A stretch of DNA of 64,000 nucleotides from Yersinia rochesterensis (GCF_003600645.1 NZ_CP032482.1:124001-188000), one strand, 5' to 3'. Counted from the stretch's first letter, positions 45,616 to 53,478 are shown. The notes: a model not told the origin generated them from the letters alone. Numbers and translations: made by a program.

Positions 45616-45659
45616 TTGGCGTACTGCGAACGACAATCTACTTACGAACTACCTACGAC

Positions 45660-46541
45660 CTACAGTAATCTCCAAAATGCTTCAATCAACGGCTCATTGA
45701 GCCGTTTTTTGGGCACGCAAACCCCCAATTCAAACGGTTCTACCAGCGAAATATCATCCAACAGAGAAATACGGTTGCGCACTGGTTCTGGGCTATTGTC
45801 TACCACCACTGACGGGATCAGCGCGACGCCACAACCCAAGGCCACCATCGACACAATAGCCTCATGACCGGAAACTGTTGCGTAAATCAGGGGGTTAGTA
45901 ATGCGCTGGCGGCGGAACCACAAATCAATGCGTTTTCGCGATGGGCCGTGCTCCGGCAGAATAAAGGGAACATTGGCCCAATCAGGCTGGTCGACAGAGA
46001 TTAACTCTCGCACCGCACAAGGGAGTGCCGGGGCAATTAACACCAGCGGTATCTCGCCAATCTGAGTAAATGCCACGCTGGTGGGCAGCACTTCAGGACG
46101 GCCCGCAATGCCGAGATCGGCTTCATTCGATTGGACTTTATCTACTGCGTCGGCCGCATCACCGGTGGTGAGTTTGATTTCAACCAGTGGATGGCGCGCG
46201 CGAAAGCGGTCCAAAATCGGCGGTAAATGGCTATAAGCGGCGGTAACCGAGCAAAATAACCGCAGCTCGCCACTTAGCGATGGCCCGTGTTGGCCCAAGG
46301 CATGGAGCAATTGTTGATATTGCAGCAGGGTTTGTTGCGCAAAAGCTTTCAACTGAGTCCCGGCATCAGTCAGTTGTACGGTGCGATTATCACGTAAAAA
46401 CAGCGGCTGACCGATGGTCTCTTCCAAGCGCTGAATCTGGCGCGAGAGGGTGGACGGACTGACATGCATTGCTTTGGCGGTACGGCCAAAATGGCGGCTT
46501 TCAGCCAAATGAAGAAATAATTTCAGGTCGCGTAAATCCAT
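45660..46541 (-). CDS. ilvY: LysR-family activator of ilvC
   Basis: Regulator that activates ilvC when acetolactate or acetohydroxybutyrate is present and represses itself. 293 aa from ATG 46541 (a GTG one codon earlier is possible). Helix-turn-helix about residues 18-40 (RTAKAMHVSPSTLSRQIQRLE). Divergent from ilvC over two operators. Its 3' coding end contains a terminator-like hairpin pointing in the ilvA direction. Confidence 0.95.
   Translation of the reverse strand: MDLRDLKLFLHLAESRHFGRTAKAMHVSPSTLSRQIQRLEETIGQPLFLRDNRTVQLTDAGTQLKAFAQQTLLQYQQLLHALGQHGPSLSGELRLFCSVTAAYSHLPPILDRFRARHPLVEIKLTTGDAADAVDKVQSNEADLGIAGRPEVLPTSVAFTQIGEIPLVLIAPALPCAVRELISVDQPDWANVPFILPEHGPSRKRIDLWFRRQRITNPLIYATVSGHEAIVSMVALGCGVALIPSVVVDNSPEPVRNRISLLDDISLVEPFELGVCVPKKRLNEPLIEAFWRLL
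45688..45710 (+). terminator. Probable ilvA terminator inside ilvY coding end
   Basis: Stem AACGGC/GCCGTT (extendable to AACGGCTCA/TGAGCCGTT) followed by four T residues on the plus strand, 73 bp past ilvA. It lies inside the last codons of the convergent ilvY, so the same bases encode protein on the other strand. Confidence 0.6.
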
Positions 46542-46596
46542 CACAGACAGCCTCTTGGGGGAGAAGAGCCATTGTATTGCATAAGGAATAAAGAGT

Positions 46597-46635
46597 ATTG
46601 CAGAATCTGCAATATCACATTGTTAATATATCAAT
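46597..46635. promoter_or_regulatory. Tandem IlvY operators
   Basis: Two 17-bp ATTG-N9-CAAT dyads: a perfect palindrome ATTGCAGAATCTGCAAT at 46597-46613 and ATTGTTAATATATCAAT at 46619-46635, centres 22 bp apart (two helical turns). They lie between divergent ilvY and ilvC, matching the tandem-operator design of the E. coli ilvYC region. Confidence 0.8.
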
Positions 46636-46795
46636 TTCAGCAATGTGTTTCCTGTCATATAGTGATTCCAAGATAATCCCCGGCACAGACAGGGGATGTG
46701 AAAAAAAACAGTATAAGTACACAAACACCACATTCGTTTGCAGTCACTAAAAAAATAGCTGCACCCACAAAACAGAACCCGAACGGAGTAATACC

Positions 46796-48274
46796 ATGGC
46801 TAACTATTTCAACACATTGAACCTGCGTCAGCAGTTGGCGCAATTAGGTAAGTGTCGCTTTATGGCACGTGACGAATTCGCCGATGAAGCAAATTACCTG
46901 AAAGGCAAAAAAGTGGTGATTGTCGGCTGTGGCGCACAAGGTTTGAACCAAGGTTTGAACATGCGCGATTCAGGTTTGGATGTGGCTTATGCCCTGCGTA
47001 AAGAAGCTATTGCTGAAAAGCGCGCCTCATGGCGTAAAGCGACTGAAAACGGCTTCAAAGTCGGCACTTACGAAGAGTTGATCCCACAGGCAGATTTAGT
47101 GGTTAACTTGACGCCAGACAAACAACATTCCGCCGTAGTTCAAGCCGTTCAGCCGTTGATGAAAGATGGCGCTGCGCTGGGATACTCCCACGGTTTCAAC
47201 ATTGTTGAAGTGGGCGAGCAAGTGCGTAAAGACATTACAGTAGTGATGGTAGCGCCGAAATGCCCAGGTACTGAAGTTCGTGAAGAATACAAACGTGGTT
47301 TTGGTGTGCCGACATTGATCGCGGTTCACCCAGAAAATGACCCTAAAGGCGAAGGCATGGCGATTGCCAAAGCTTGGGCAGCGGCTACTGGCGGCCATCG
47401 TGCTGGCGTGCTGGAATCCTCTTTTGTTGCAGAAGTTAAATCTGACCTGATGGGTGAGCAAACTATCCTGTGTGGTATGTTGCAGGCCGGTTCACTGTTG
47501 TGCTTCGACAAGCTGGTTTCTGAGGGCACTGATGCAGCTTATGCTGAAAAACTGATGCAGTTCGGCTGGGAAACTATCACCGAAGCGCTGAAACAAGGCG
47601 GGATTACGCTGATGATGGACCGCTTGTCCAACCCAGCTAAATTGCGTGCTTATGCGCTGTCTGAGCAATTGAAAGAGATTATGGCTCCATTATTCCAGAA
47701 GCATATGGACGACATTATTTCCGGTGCGTTCTCTAGCGGCATGATGGCAGACTGGGCAGAAGACGACGTTAAATTACTGAACTGGCGTGAAGAGACCGGC
47801 AAAACAGCCTTTGAGAATGCGCCACAGTTTGAAGGCAAAATCTCTGAGCAAGAATATTTCGACCACGGCGTATTGATGATTGCCATGGTGAAAGCCGGTG
47901 TTGAATTGGCATTCGAAACTATGGTTGATTCTGGCATTATCGAAGAATCTGCTTATTACGAATCTCTGCATGAATTACCGCTGATTGCGAACACCATTGC
48001 TCGTAAGCGCTTATATGAAATGAACGTGGTTATTTCTGATACCGCAGAATACGGTAACTATTTATTTGCCAATGCGGCTGTTCCGTTGCTGAAAGGCAAG
48101 TTTATGGATTCTCTGCAAGCCGGTGATTTGGGCAAAAGTGTTGCCGGGACTGCAGTAGATAATGCGCAACTGCGTGATGTAAATGAAGCTATTCGCAACC
48201 ACCCAATTGAAGCGGTTGGTCATAAACTGCGTGGCTATATGACCGATATGAAACGTATTGCTGTTGCAGGCTAA
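46796..48274 (+). CDS. ilvC: Ketol-acid reductoisomerase
   Basis: NADPH- and Mg-dependent isomeroreductase of Val/Ile synthesis. 492 aa, the long class II form with a duplicated C-terminal domain. The Rossmann motif [11 protein letters not shown] is near residue 45. GGAG lies eight bases before ATG 46796. Monocistronic, controlled by IlvY through the operators upstream, and ended by a strong terminator. Marks the left border of the accessory region. Confidence 0.97.
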   Translation: MANYFNTLNLRQQLAQLGKCRFMARDEFADEANYLKGKKVVIVGCGAQGLNQGLNMRDSGLDVAYALRKEAIAEKRASWRKATENGFKVGTYEELIPQADLVVNLTPDKQHSAVVQAVQPLMKDGAALGYSHGFNIVEVGEQVRKDITVVMVAPKCPGTEVREEYKRGFGVPTLIAVHPENDPKGEGMAIAKAWAAATGGHRAGVLESSFVAEVKSDLMGEQTILCGMLQAGSLLCFDKLVSEGTDAAYAEKLMQFGWETITEALKQGGITLMMDRLSNPAKLRAYALSEQLKEIMAPLFQKHMDDIISGAFSSGMMADWAEDDVKLLNWREETGKTAFENAPQFEGKISEQEYFDHGVLMIAMVKAGVELAFETMVDSGIIEESAYYESLHELPLIANTIARKRLYEMNVVISDTAEYGNYLFANAAVPLLKGKFMDSLQAGDLGKSVAGTAVDNAQLRDVNEAIRNHPIEAVGHKLRGYMTDMKRIAVAG

Positions 48275-48332
48275 TGCCCCTTGCTCTTGACGCCGCCGTG
48301 TTGTTAGCGGCGTTTAAATCGACTTAAAACAG

Positions 48333-48366
48333 GCCGCTGCCATTATTTAATGGCAGCGGCTTTTTT
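48333..48366 (+). terminator. ilvC terminator
   Basis: Thirteen-base perfect stem GCCGCTGCCATTA/TAATGGCAGCGGC closed by a two-base loop (tip pairs open in practice), followed by six T residues. Confidence 0.93.
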
Positions 48367-48396
48367 CTATCTCAAATTCTGTGTATTTCGCGACAG

Positions 48397-48462
48397 AAAA
48401 ATTTATTAAATTAATGCTATCACGGCCCGAAAAAAACCTTGTAAGGTGTTAATCGTGGTTAA
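48397..48462 (+). promoter_or_regulatory. Antitermination-type control element, copy 1
   Basis: ~65-bp sequence nearly repeated at 52497-52561; shared blocks include TTAATGCTATC, CGGCCCGAAAAAA, CTTGTAAGGTGTTA and GTGGTTAA. Each copy is followed 66-69 bp later by an intrinsic terminator with loop TAATTA and then by a gene. I interpret it as the promoter plus Q-utilisation site that lets the nearby Q-like protein read through the terminator into the bacteriocin gene. No unambiguous -35/-10 pair can be assigned by eye. Confidence 0.6.
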
Positions 48463-48527
48463 GCACATCGCAGACAATATCAGTATTTAACGCTATCAAT
48501 CACTCTATTCTTATCAAGAAAATAAAG

Positions 48528-48557
48528 CACCTCGCTAATTAGCGGGGTGTTTTTATT
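48528..48557 (+). terminator. Leader terminator before the bacteriocin gene
   Basis: Stem CACCTCGC/GCGGGGTG, loop TAATTA, T run TTTTT. It stands in the 5' leader, 128 bp before the bacteriocin start, so expression needs readthrough. Its loop and position match the terminator before the Q-like gene. Confidence 0.85.
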
Positions 48558-48608
48558 TATGGGTATTACACAGATGAATAATAAAACTAATGACATCTAA
48601 ATAATATT

Positions 48609-48618
48609 AAGGAGGTGA
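48609..48618 (+). other. Orphan full-length Shine-Dalgarno sequence
   Basis: AAGGAGGTGA, a near-complete complement of the 16S 3' end, lies in the bacteriocin leader 67 bp before its start codon. No ATG, GTG or TTG stands at a usable distance after it. Possibly a relic, a ribosome standby site, or the start of a tiny leader peptide using the embedded GTG. Confidence 0.45.
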
Positions 48619-48684
48619 ATAGGACAAATAAATTTAGCCGTAAATATTCTCGTTAATTATGAAACTTAAATAAGGAAATAAGAT

Positions 48685-51675
48685 ATGGGAGAAGGACACA
48701 GTAATACAACCGGCCATGGTGCTCGTGGCCCCACCGGGGGCGTTAAAGGGGGGCCAACAGGATTTGGCACCGGAAATCCTAATCGGGGTAGTGGATGGGG
48801 AGTTTCACAGACTCCCTATGGCCCTCTTCACAATTACAATCCCAGCAAATTTGGGCATGGCAACCGACGCGGTGGTAATCGCGGTGGTCATGCAGGTCAT
48901 CGTGGCAATACACCGAACCTGTCACAACGGCCAGAACTACAGGTTGCCATTGTTCCCGGCGTCGCGGTTCCCTTATCGCTGGTTGCCAGTGAATGGGGAT
49001 TAACACTGTTTAAGCCAAAAATGGTTGCGGCTGCGCTCGACCTGGCACTGACCCGGCTGGGAATGTTTGTAATGGATGCGGCCCCTTATGTCGGGCGGTT
49101 CGCCGGGGTGGTTGGCATGTTGTTGGCACCCTCTGAAATCGCGAAAGATGATATGTCAGTGATCCGGCGTACCCTCGTCACCCTGCCAGCGGAGCGCATC
49201 ACGAGTGTGCCATTTGCACAGTTACCCACTCAGCCCGCAGTAGTGGCTAACGCCCGCTTGCATGATGTGGTACAGGATGGTGTGCAGAAAATCGCCGTAG
49301 TGAAATCTAAACATGTGCCGATTATGGTGCCGGTGGTACAGGCCAAACCCACTGCCCGGCCGGGAGTATTCACCGTTCAGATACTTAATGGTATGCCCCC
49401 TATTCACATCCATGTTGAAAACAGTTCCCCACCCCCCGATACAGCACAACCAACGGGTGTCAGTGAAGTGAGAGATAGCCCTGTAACACCGGTATTTTCT
49501 CCACTGGGAAATAACAGCCATGACGCAATTGTCTACTTCCCCGCAGAAGCCAATACCGATCCAGTTTATATCTCAGTCACCACAGTATTGATGCCTGAAC
49601 AGATTGAACGGGTGGAAGAAGAAAATCGCCAAAAACAGGCGAAATGGGCGGCCAGTTATCCGGTCGAAGCGGCGCAATACCAGCTAAGTCAGGCGGGTGA
49701 CGCTTTAGTCAGAGAGCAGCACAACATTGAACCCTATCGGGCGGCATTGGAGGCGCTTAATGATACCTGGGAAGGACAGCTGTTAAGTGACCCAGACGAA
49801 TATCCGCTTAGTTATGAGTTTGATGATTATGTCTATATGTGGGGTAACTATGGGTACCATTTTATGTTCGACATTGAGATCAAAAACCGCGAGGACCTGG
49901 ATAATTTATTAAATCTTGGTGGTGAAGCTTTTGATCCTTTCCCTGATGGTCTGAGCCAAGAAGACCTTGAAAAGTACGGGGATTATGCCGGGTATATTAT
50001 GCAGGAGTTGAAGATTGAGCAATACAATCTGTTGCGCGAACATCTGCTGGTTCATCAGGATAAAATTGATGCAGCTCAGTTGGCTTTAGATCCTTTTCAA
50101 TATCAATTAGATATCGCTATAGATGCAGTCAATAACGCGGAGCAGCACTTAACTCAGGTCAGGGCACAGTTGGCTGAAGCTGAAAATGCCCGACTGGCGG
50201 CAGTAGCCGCAGAGCGGCAGCGGGTGGAAAACGCCCGGCTGGCGGCAATAGCCGCAGAGCGGAAACGAGTTGAAGATGCCCGGCTGGCGGCAGTAGCAGC
50301 AGAACGTCAGCGGGTGGAAAACGCCCGACTGGCGGCAGTAGCCGCAGAGCGGCAGCGGGTGGAAAATGCCCGACTGGTGGCTGAAGCCGCAGAGCGGCGG
50401 CGGGTTGAAAATGCCCGACTGGCGGCTGAAGCCGCAGAGCGGCAGCGGGTGGAAAATGCCCGACTGGCAGCAGAAGCCGCAGAGCGGCAGCGGGTGGAAA
50501 ATGCCCGTCTGGCAGACGATCTCGCCAGACAGCAAGCAGTTATTCGTGATAATACCTTTTCCTTACCTGCTTATCCGATCGGGGGGATACATCCGCCCGG
50601 TTTGGCCGCCGCAGGAGTGGGGGCCACGGTGTTAAGCCCTCGGGTCGCTCGCGAATTTAGCGCCGCATTCCGGGTGGCATTGGCGAGATTAAGTACGATT
50701 GCGACCACTTCACTGGCAGGCCCGATGGCGGTGATCATCGGCGCTGGTTTCTACTCAAGCAACGAGGGAGAAGGATCAGATCGACCCCTGGGATGGGAAA
50801 AGCCAACACTGGTGGGCAGCTTCCCGGTGAGTGGAATGGGATTATCCCCTGCAACACCACTGCCGCAACAAGGTGAAATTGATCTTCCTATCAGAATGTT
50901 GATGGCGGATAAGGATGACTGGACGAGTGTCTATGCGGTCAAACCCGATGCTGTGCAGGTTGCCGCGAAGGTAAAAGTCGTCGCCGCGCAATTTGATCCA
51001 TTGCACGGCGTTTATACTTTTACCACCGACAACCAGCCGCCACGTACTTTTACCTTCACACCGGCGCGGGCGCCCGGCATGGATATCGGCACGGCATTGC
51101 CACAACCGGCAGGTGCTCCGGACTTTCCGCAGCATACAGGAACGGATATCACTTTTCTGGCCACCAAGCCTGATATGGTATTTTTGGCGCTGGAAGAGGG
51201 AGATTTCCACGATTACATCATCTGGTTCCCGGCAGACTCGGGGCTGGAGCCGGTGTATGTTTATTTTAAGACACCCCGAGATGAGCCGGGGGTTGTTACA
51301 GGCCACGGGCAGCGGGTTTCAGGGGTTTGGCTGGCGGGGGCTGGCAAAGATTTGGGTGTGCCCATTCCCGCGCAAATTGCCGATAAATTACGTGGTAAAC
51401 GGTTCAGTAATTTTGATAGATTTAGGGAAGCATTTTGGCAGGAGGTGGGGAATGATCCTGAATTGGCTGGGCAGTTTATCCCCAGAAATGTGACTCGAAT
51501 GAAACATGGAAGATCCCCTAGAGCTAGATTTATTGATACTGTGGGAGGAAAACGCTCATTTGAAATACACCATGTAAAATATATCCGCGATAAAGGAGAT
51601 GTTTATAATATAGATAATTTACATGTAATAACACCCAAAAGACATATAGAGATTCACTCAAAGAAAGGAGAATGA
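48685..51675 (+). CDS. Colicin E/pyocin S-like HNH DNase bacteriocin
   Basis: Secreted killing protein expected to enter related cells and cut DNA. 996 aa, far longer than colicin E9 (582). Order: Gly-rich N terminus with a TolB-box-like GSGWGVSQTPYG (residues 35-46); colicin-type translocation domain (about 80-320, with RPGVFTVQI and DAIVYFPAEA); coiled-coil receptor-binding region (about 330-610) with seven perfect-register 15-residue repeats; a second, pyocin S-type domain (about 620-880, with LHGVYTFTT and DYIIWFPADSG); a C-terminal HNH nuclease like colicin E9 (GVPIPAQIADKLRGK). Catalytic residues are H962, H963, N978, H987 and H991 at E9 spacing. Position R96 of E9 aligns with Lys956, next to Arg957. 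No lysis gene is present. AAGGA precedes ATG. The immunity gene follows one base after the stop. Confidence 0.93.
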   Translation: MGEGHSNTTGHGARGPTGGVKGGPTGFGTGNPNRGSGWGVSQTPYGPLHNYNPSKFGHGNRRGGNRGGHAGHRGNTPNLSQRPELQVAIVPGVAVPLSLVASEWGLTLFKPKMVAAALDLALTRLGMFVMDAAPYVGRFAGVVGMLLAPSEIAKDDMSVIRRTLVTLPAERITSVPFAQLPTQPAVVANARLHDVVQDGVQKIAVVKSKHVPIMVPVVQAKPTARPGVFTVQILNGMPPIHIHVENSSPPPDTAQPTGVSEVRDSPVTPVFSPLGNNSHDAIVYFPAEANTDPVYISVTTVLMPEQIERVEEENRQKQAKWAASYPVEAAQYQLSQAGDALVREQHNIEPYRAALEALNDTWEGQLLSDPDEYPLSYEFDDYVYMWGNYGYHFMFDIEIKNREDLDNLLNLGGEAFDPFPDGLSQEDLEKYGDYAGYIMQELKIEQYNLLREHLLVHQDKIDAAQLALDPFQYQLDIAIDAVNNAEQHLTQVRAQLAEAENARLAAVAAERQRVENARLAAIAAERKRVEDARLAAVAAERQRVENARLAAVAAERQRVENARLVAEAAERRRVENARLAAEAAERQRVENARLAAEAAERQRVENARLADDLARQQAVIRDNTFSLPAYPIGGIHPPGLAAAGVGATVLSPRVAREFSAAFRVALARLSTIATTSLAGPMAVIIGAGFYSSNEGEGSDRPLGWEKPTLVGSFPVSGMGLSPATPLPQQGEIDLPIRMLMADKDDWTSVYAVKPDAVQVAAKVKVVAAQFDPLHGVYTFTTDNQPPRTFTFTPARAPGMDIGTALPQPAGAPDFPQHTGTDITFLATKPDMVFLALEEGDFHDYIIWFPADSGLEPVYVYFKTPRDEPGVVTGHGQRVSGVWLAGAGKDLGVPIPAQIADKLRGKRFSNFDRFREAFWQEVGNDPELAGQFIPRNVTRMKHGRSPRARFIDTVGGKRSFEIHHVKYIRDKGDVYNIDNLHVITPKRHIEIHSKKGE
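50182..50496 (+). repeat. Seven tandem 45-bp coding repeats
   Basis: Each unit encodes ENARLAAxAAERQRV (residues 500-604 of the bacteriocin), with a partial eighth to about 50511. The Ala/Glu/Arg pattern predicts a long continuous helix. Units 4 to 7 are almost identical in DNA, so copy number probably varies between strains. Confidence 0.92.
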
Positions 51676-51676
51676 A

Positions 51677-51931
51677 ATGGAGTTAAAATATAAGCTAGAA
51701 GAGTATAGGGAGTCTGAATTCATTGAGTTAATCTCAAAGATTATTTTAGATAAAGGCTTAGAGGATGAACTAGATTCTCTTTTAGAGAACTTTATAAACG
51801 TTAGTGAACACCCTAATGGTTCTGATTTGATTTATTACCCAGAAGAGGGTGCAGACGATAGCCCTGAGGGTATTTTAGCCGAAATAAAAAAATGGCGAGC
51901 CGAGAACGGTAAGCCCGGATTTAAGGAGTAA
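51677..51931 (+). CDS. Immunity protein to the HNH bacteriocin (Im9 family)
   Basis: 84-aa acidic protein of the colicin E immunity family that binds and inhibits the nuclease domain in the producer. The shared core SEHPNGSDLIYYP carries the conserved Tyr-Tyr pair of helix III, and the end WRAENGKPGFKE matches Im7/Im9. It starts one base after the bacteriocin stop, with AAAGGAG inside the toxin 3' end, so it is translationally coupled and is the cognate immunity gene. Confidence 0.92.
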   Translation: MELKYKLEEYRESEFIELISKIILDKGLEDELDSLLENFINVSEHPNGSDLIYYPEEGADDSPEGILAEIKKWRAENGKPGFKE

Positions 51932-51932
51932 G

Positions 51933-51979
51933 CTATATAGTTAAGTAATAATATAAGCCGCCGCTCTGACGGTTTATAT
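51933..51979 (+). repeat. Duplicated 3' flank of immunity genes, copy 1
   Basis: Starts CTATATAGTTAAGTAATAAT and continues into a GCCGCC...GACGG hairpin. A near copy follows the second immunity gene at 52345-52391. It marks the right end of an immunity-gene duplication or recombination unit. Confidence 0.7.
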
Positions 51980-51982
51980 TTA

Positions 51983-52066
51983 CTACATCATAAAAAGTAT
52001 ATATCTAACGGTGGAGGAATATATAATGTTGATAACATTAGTGCTACCACAGCTAAAGATATATAA
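51983..52066 (+). pseudogene. Fossil of a second HNH nuclease C terminus
   Basis: This 84-base frame reads LLHHKKYISNGGG, then IYNVDN, ISATTAKDI and a stop. It aligns with the catalytic end of E-type DNases: the HH pair, the Asn 16 residues later and the TTxK segment are retained, while the last two histidines are lost through a deletion and early stop. It lies just before the second immunity gene, where an intact toxin end would be expected. Remnant of an earlier toxin-immunity module. Confidence 0.8.
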
Positions 52067-52085
52067 ATAATCACAAGGAGATATA

Positions 52086-52343
52086 ATGAACATTAAAAAT
52101 AATATTTCTGACTATACTGAACTTGAGTTCTTAAATTTTGTGAAAGATATTTACTATGATACATATTCATCTGAGGATGAACATGTTAAGGCCGTCTTAC
52201 AATTTGAAACCTTGACAGAGCACCCAGATGGCTCTGATTTGATTTATTATCCTAATGATAATCGAGAGGACAACCCTGAAGGTATTGTAGCTGAGGTAAA
52301 AAAATGGCGAGCCGAGAATGGTAAGCCCGGATTTAAAGAGTGA
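52086..52343 (+). CDS. Second (orphan) Im9-family immunity protein
   Basis: 85 aa, with TEHPDGSDLIYYP and the C terminus WRAENGKPGFKE almost identical to the first immunity protein. The helix I-II region that sets specificity differs strongly (SSEDEHVKAVLQFETL against KGLEDELDSLLENFINV). Good AAGGAG site. Preceded by the nuclease fossil, so its own toxin has been lost; it may protect against a related bacteriocin made by other strains. Confidence 0.9.
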   Translation: MNIKNNISDYTELEFLNFVKDIYYDTYSSEDEHVKAVLQFETLTEHPDGSDLIYYPNDNREDNPEGIVAEVKKWRAENGKPGFKE

Positions 52344-52344
52344 A

Positions 52345-52391
52345 TTATATAGTTAAGCAATAATATAAACCGCCGTTCTGGCAGTATATAT
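52345..52391 (+). repeat. Duplicated 3' flank of immunity genes, copy 2
   Basis: Near copy of 51933-51979 (TTATATAGTTAAGCAATAAT, then a CCGCCGTTCTGGC hairpin). The rest of the gap to the next control element (52392-52496) shows no gene or known site. Confidence 0.7.
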
Positions 52392-52496
52392 CATCTTAGT
52401 TTATTGTTATATTAATAATTAATCCGTCATATGGCGGTTAACTGCTCGAAGTTCAGAAGAGGGTGTATTGACTTTCGTATCTGAATGCAGAGATGT

Positions 52497-52561
52497 AAAA
52501 ATTATTAAATTAATGCTATCTCGGCCCGAAAAAACTCTTGTAAGGTGTTAGTAGTGGTTAA
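52497..52561 (+). promoter_or_regulatory. Antitermination-type control element, copy 2
   Basis: Second copy of the element at 48397-48462, differing at only a few positions. It stands upstream of a terminator and the Q-like gene itself, which would give positive autoregulation. The conserved block between non-conserved flanks argues for a binding or pausing site, not a recent whole-region duplication. Confidence 0.6.
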
Positions 52562-52629
52562 TTATTTTACAGAAACATCTATTTCTTTTTAATCTTATTA
52601 ATATAAAAAATTTTTCTTGTAAATAAATA

Positions 52630-52659
52630 GGCCTTGCTAATTAGTGAGGTCTTTTTTTT
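52630..52659 (+). terminator. Leader terminator before the Q-like gene
   Basis: Stem GGCCTTGC/GTGAGGTC (with G-T pairs), loop TAATTA and eight T residues, 59 bp before the gene start. The loop and spacing from the upstream element are as before the bacteriocin gene. Confidence 0.85.
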
Positions 52660-52717
52660 ATAATTGATATTAATGAAGTAAATAAAAAGATATTAAAATA
52701 TAAAAAGGAGATAACTA

Positions 52718-53080
52718 ATGAGTGATATTCAAACTGTCTTGACCCGTTGGGGCGTATGGGCGAGAGAACATTCTCAGCTGGATTATCCCCATATCGCTAG
52801 TGGATTTAAGGGGGTGGAAACCAGAAACAAAATGGCTGAATCCTGCTGCGATAATGACGGATTAGCCATTGATAAAACAATCGGGAATTTACAACGAGCC
52901 TCGCGAGAAAAAGAATTAGAGCTTATCCTACGTCATTATGTTTATGGGCAATCGAAAGCTTCTATTGCTCGATTGAAGAAATGTAATGAACGGGAAATTA
53001 GACGTCAATTACAAATTGCTGAAAGTTTTATTGAAGGGTGTATAACACAATCTGATATTTCACTGGAAATGCAGGTGTAA
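52718..53080 (+). CDS. Lambdoid Q-type antitermination protein
   Basis: 120-aa protein of the phage antitermination Q family (PF06530 type), close to E. coli DLP12 QuuD (127 aa). Shared marks are the start MSDIQTVLTRWGVWA, the IASGFKG segment, the CCDNDG turn, a helix-turn-helix-like HYVYGQSKASIARLKKC, and the end IAESFIEGC...ISLEMQV. Such proteins load on paused RNA polymerase near a late promoter and make it ignore terminators. No other phage genes are present. With copies of one leader module before itself and the bacteriocin gene, it is probably the dedicated activator of the bacteriocin. Strong AAGGAG site. Confidence 0.85.
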   Translation: MSDIQTVLTRWGVWAREHSQLDYPHIASGFKGVETRNKMAESCCDNDGLAIDKTIGNLQRASREKELELILRHYVYGQSKASIARLKKCNEREIRRQLQIAESFIEGCITQSDISLEMQV

Positions 53081-53235
53081 TGATTTATATATTTTGTAAA
53101 TGTAATAACGTTTAATGGGGCAGGGCGAGGCTAAAGCTTATTGGGCAACCTTTTAGTTGTATCTAACCTCAGAGAAACAAGTTGCTATTAATAATAGGGT
53201 CAGATTTTAACCCTTAGAACTCTCAGAATTAATAG

Positions 53236-53478
53236 CTATTGGAGTAACTCCCGGTTAATGCAATTGCAGCTTATTTTAACTTCTTCGTAATCACCGTGGA
53301 CATTGCCAAAATATGGGTAGGTAATGACTGCTTCTGCATAATTGTCTTGATCGAAAAACGAATAAGAGACCAAATGATTGCTGGTACCCCAGCGTAATAG
53401 AAGTCTTCCATTAGGTACTGACCGGAAGGTTTTAAGTTGGCCAAGAGGGGGTAAAATTGAGTTATTTATTGGCCTATC
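53236..53478 (-). pseudogene. Unidentified open-frame remnant
   Basis: An 80-codon open minus-strand frame without a start codon. It includes LPPLGQLKTFRSVPNGRLLLRWG, then VSYSFFDQDNYAEAVITYPYFG and a Cys-containing end CNCINRELLQ, with a stop codon just upstream of its first codon. The RLLLRWG stretch faintly recalls usher C termini. I cannot assign a family. The rest of 53081-53614 shows no gene. Confidence 0.3.

Noticed and set aside
48379..48396. LexA box before the bacteriocin (CTG...CAG)
   Set aside because: The half-sites are 12 bases apart instead of 10 and the interior does not match the SOS consensus.
50182..50496. CRISPR-like tandem repeat array
   Set aside because: Units are head-to-tail without spacers and encode an in-frame helical protein repeat.
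50149..50535. Minus-strand Cys/Gly-rich repeated open frame
   Set aside because: It is the exact antisense of the bacteriocin coiled-coil repeats, with no ribosome-binding site and no family resemblance.
52718..53080. Prophage signalled by the Q-like gene
   Set aside because: No integrase, holin, lysozyme, packaging or structural genes lie on either side.
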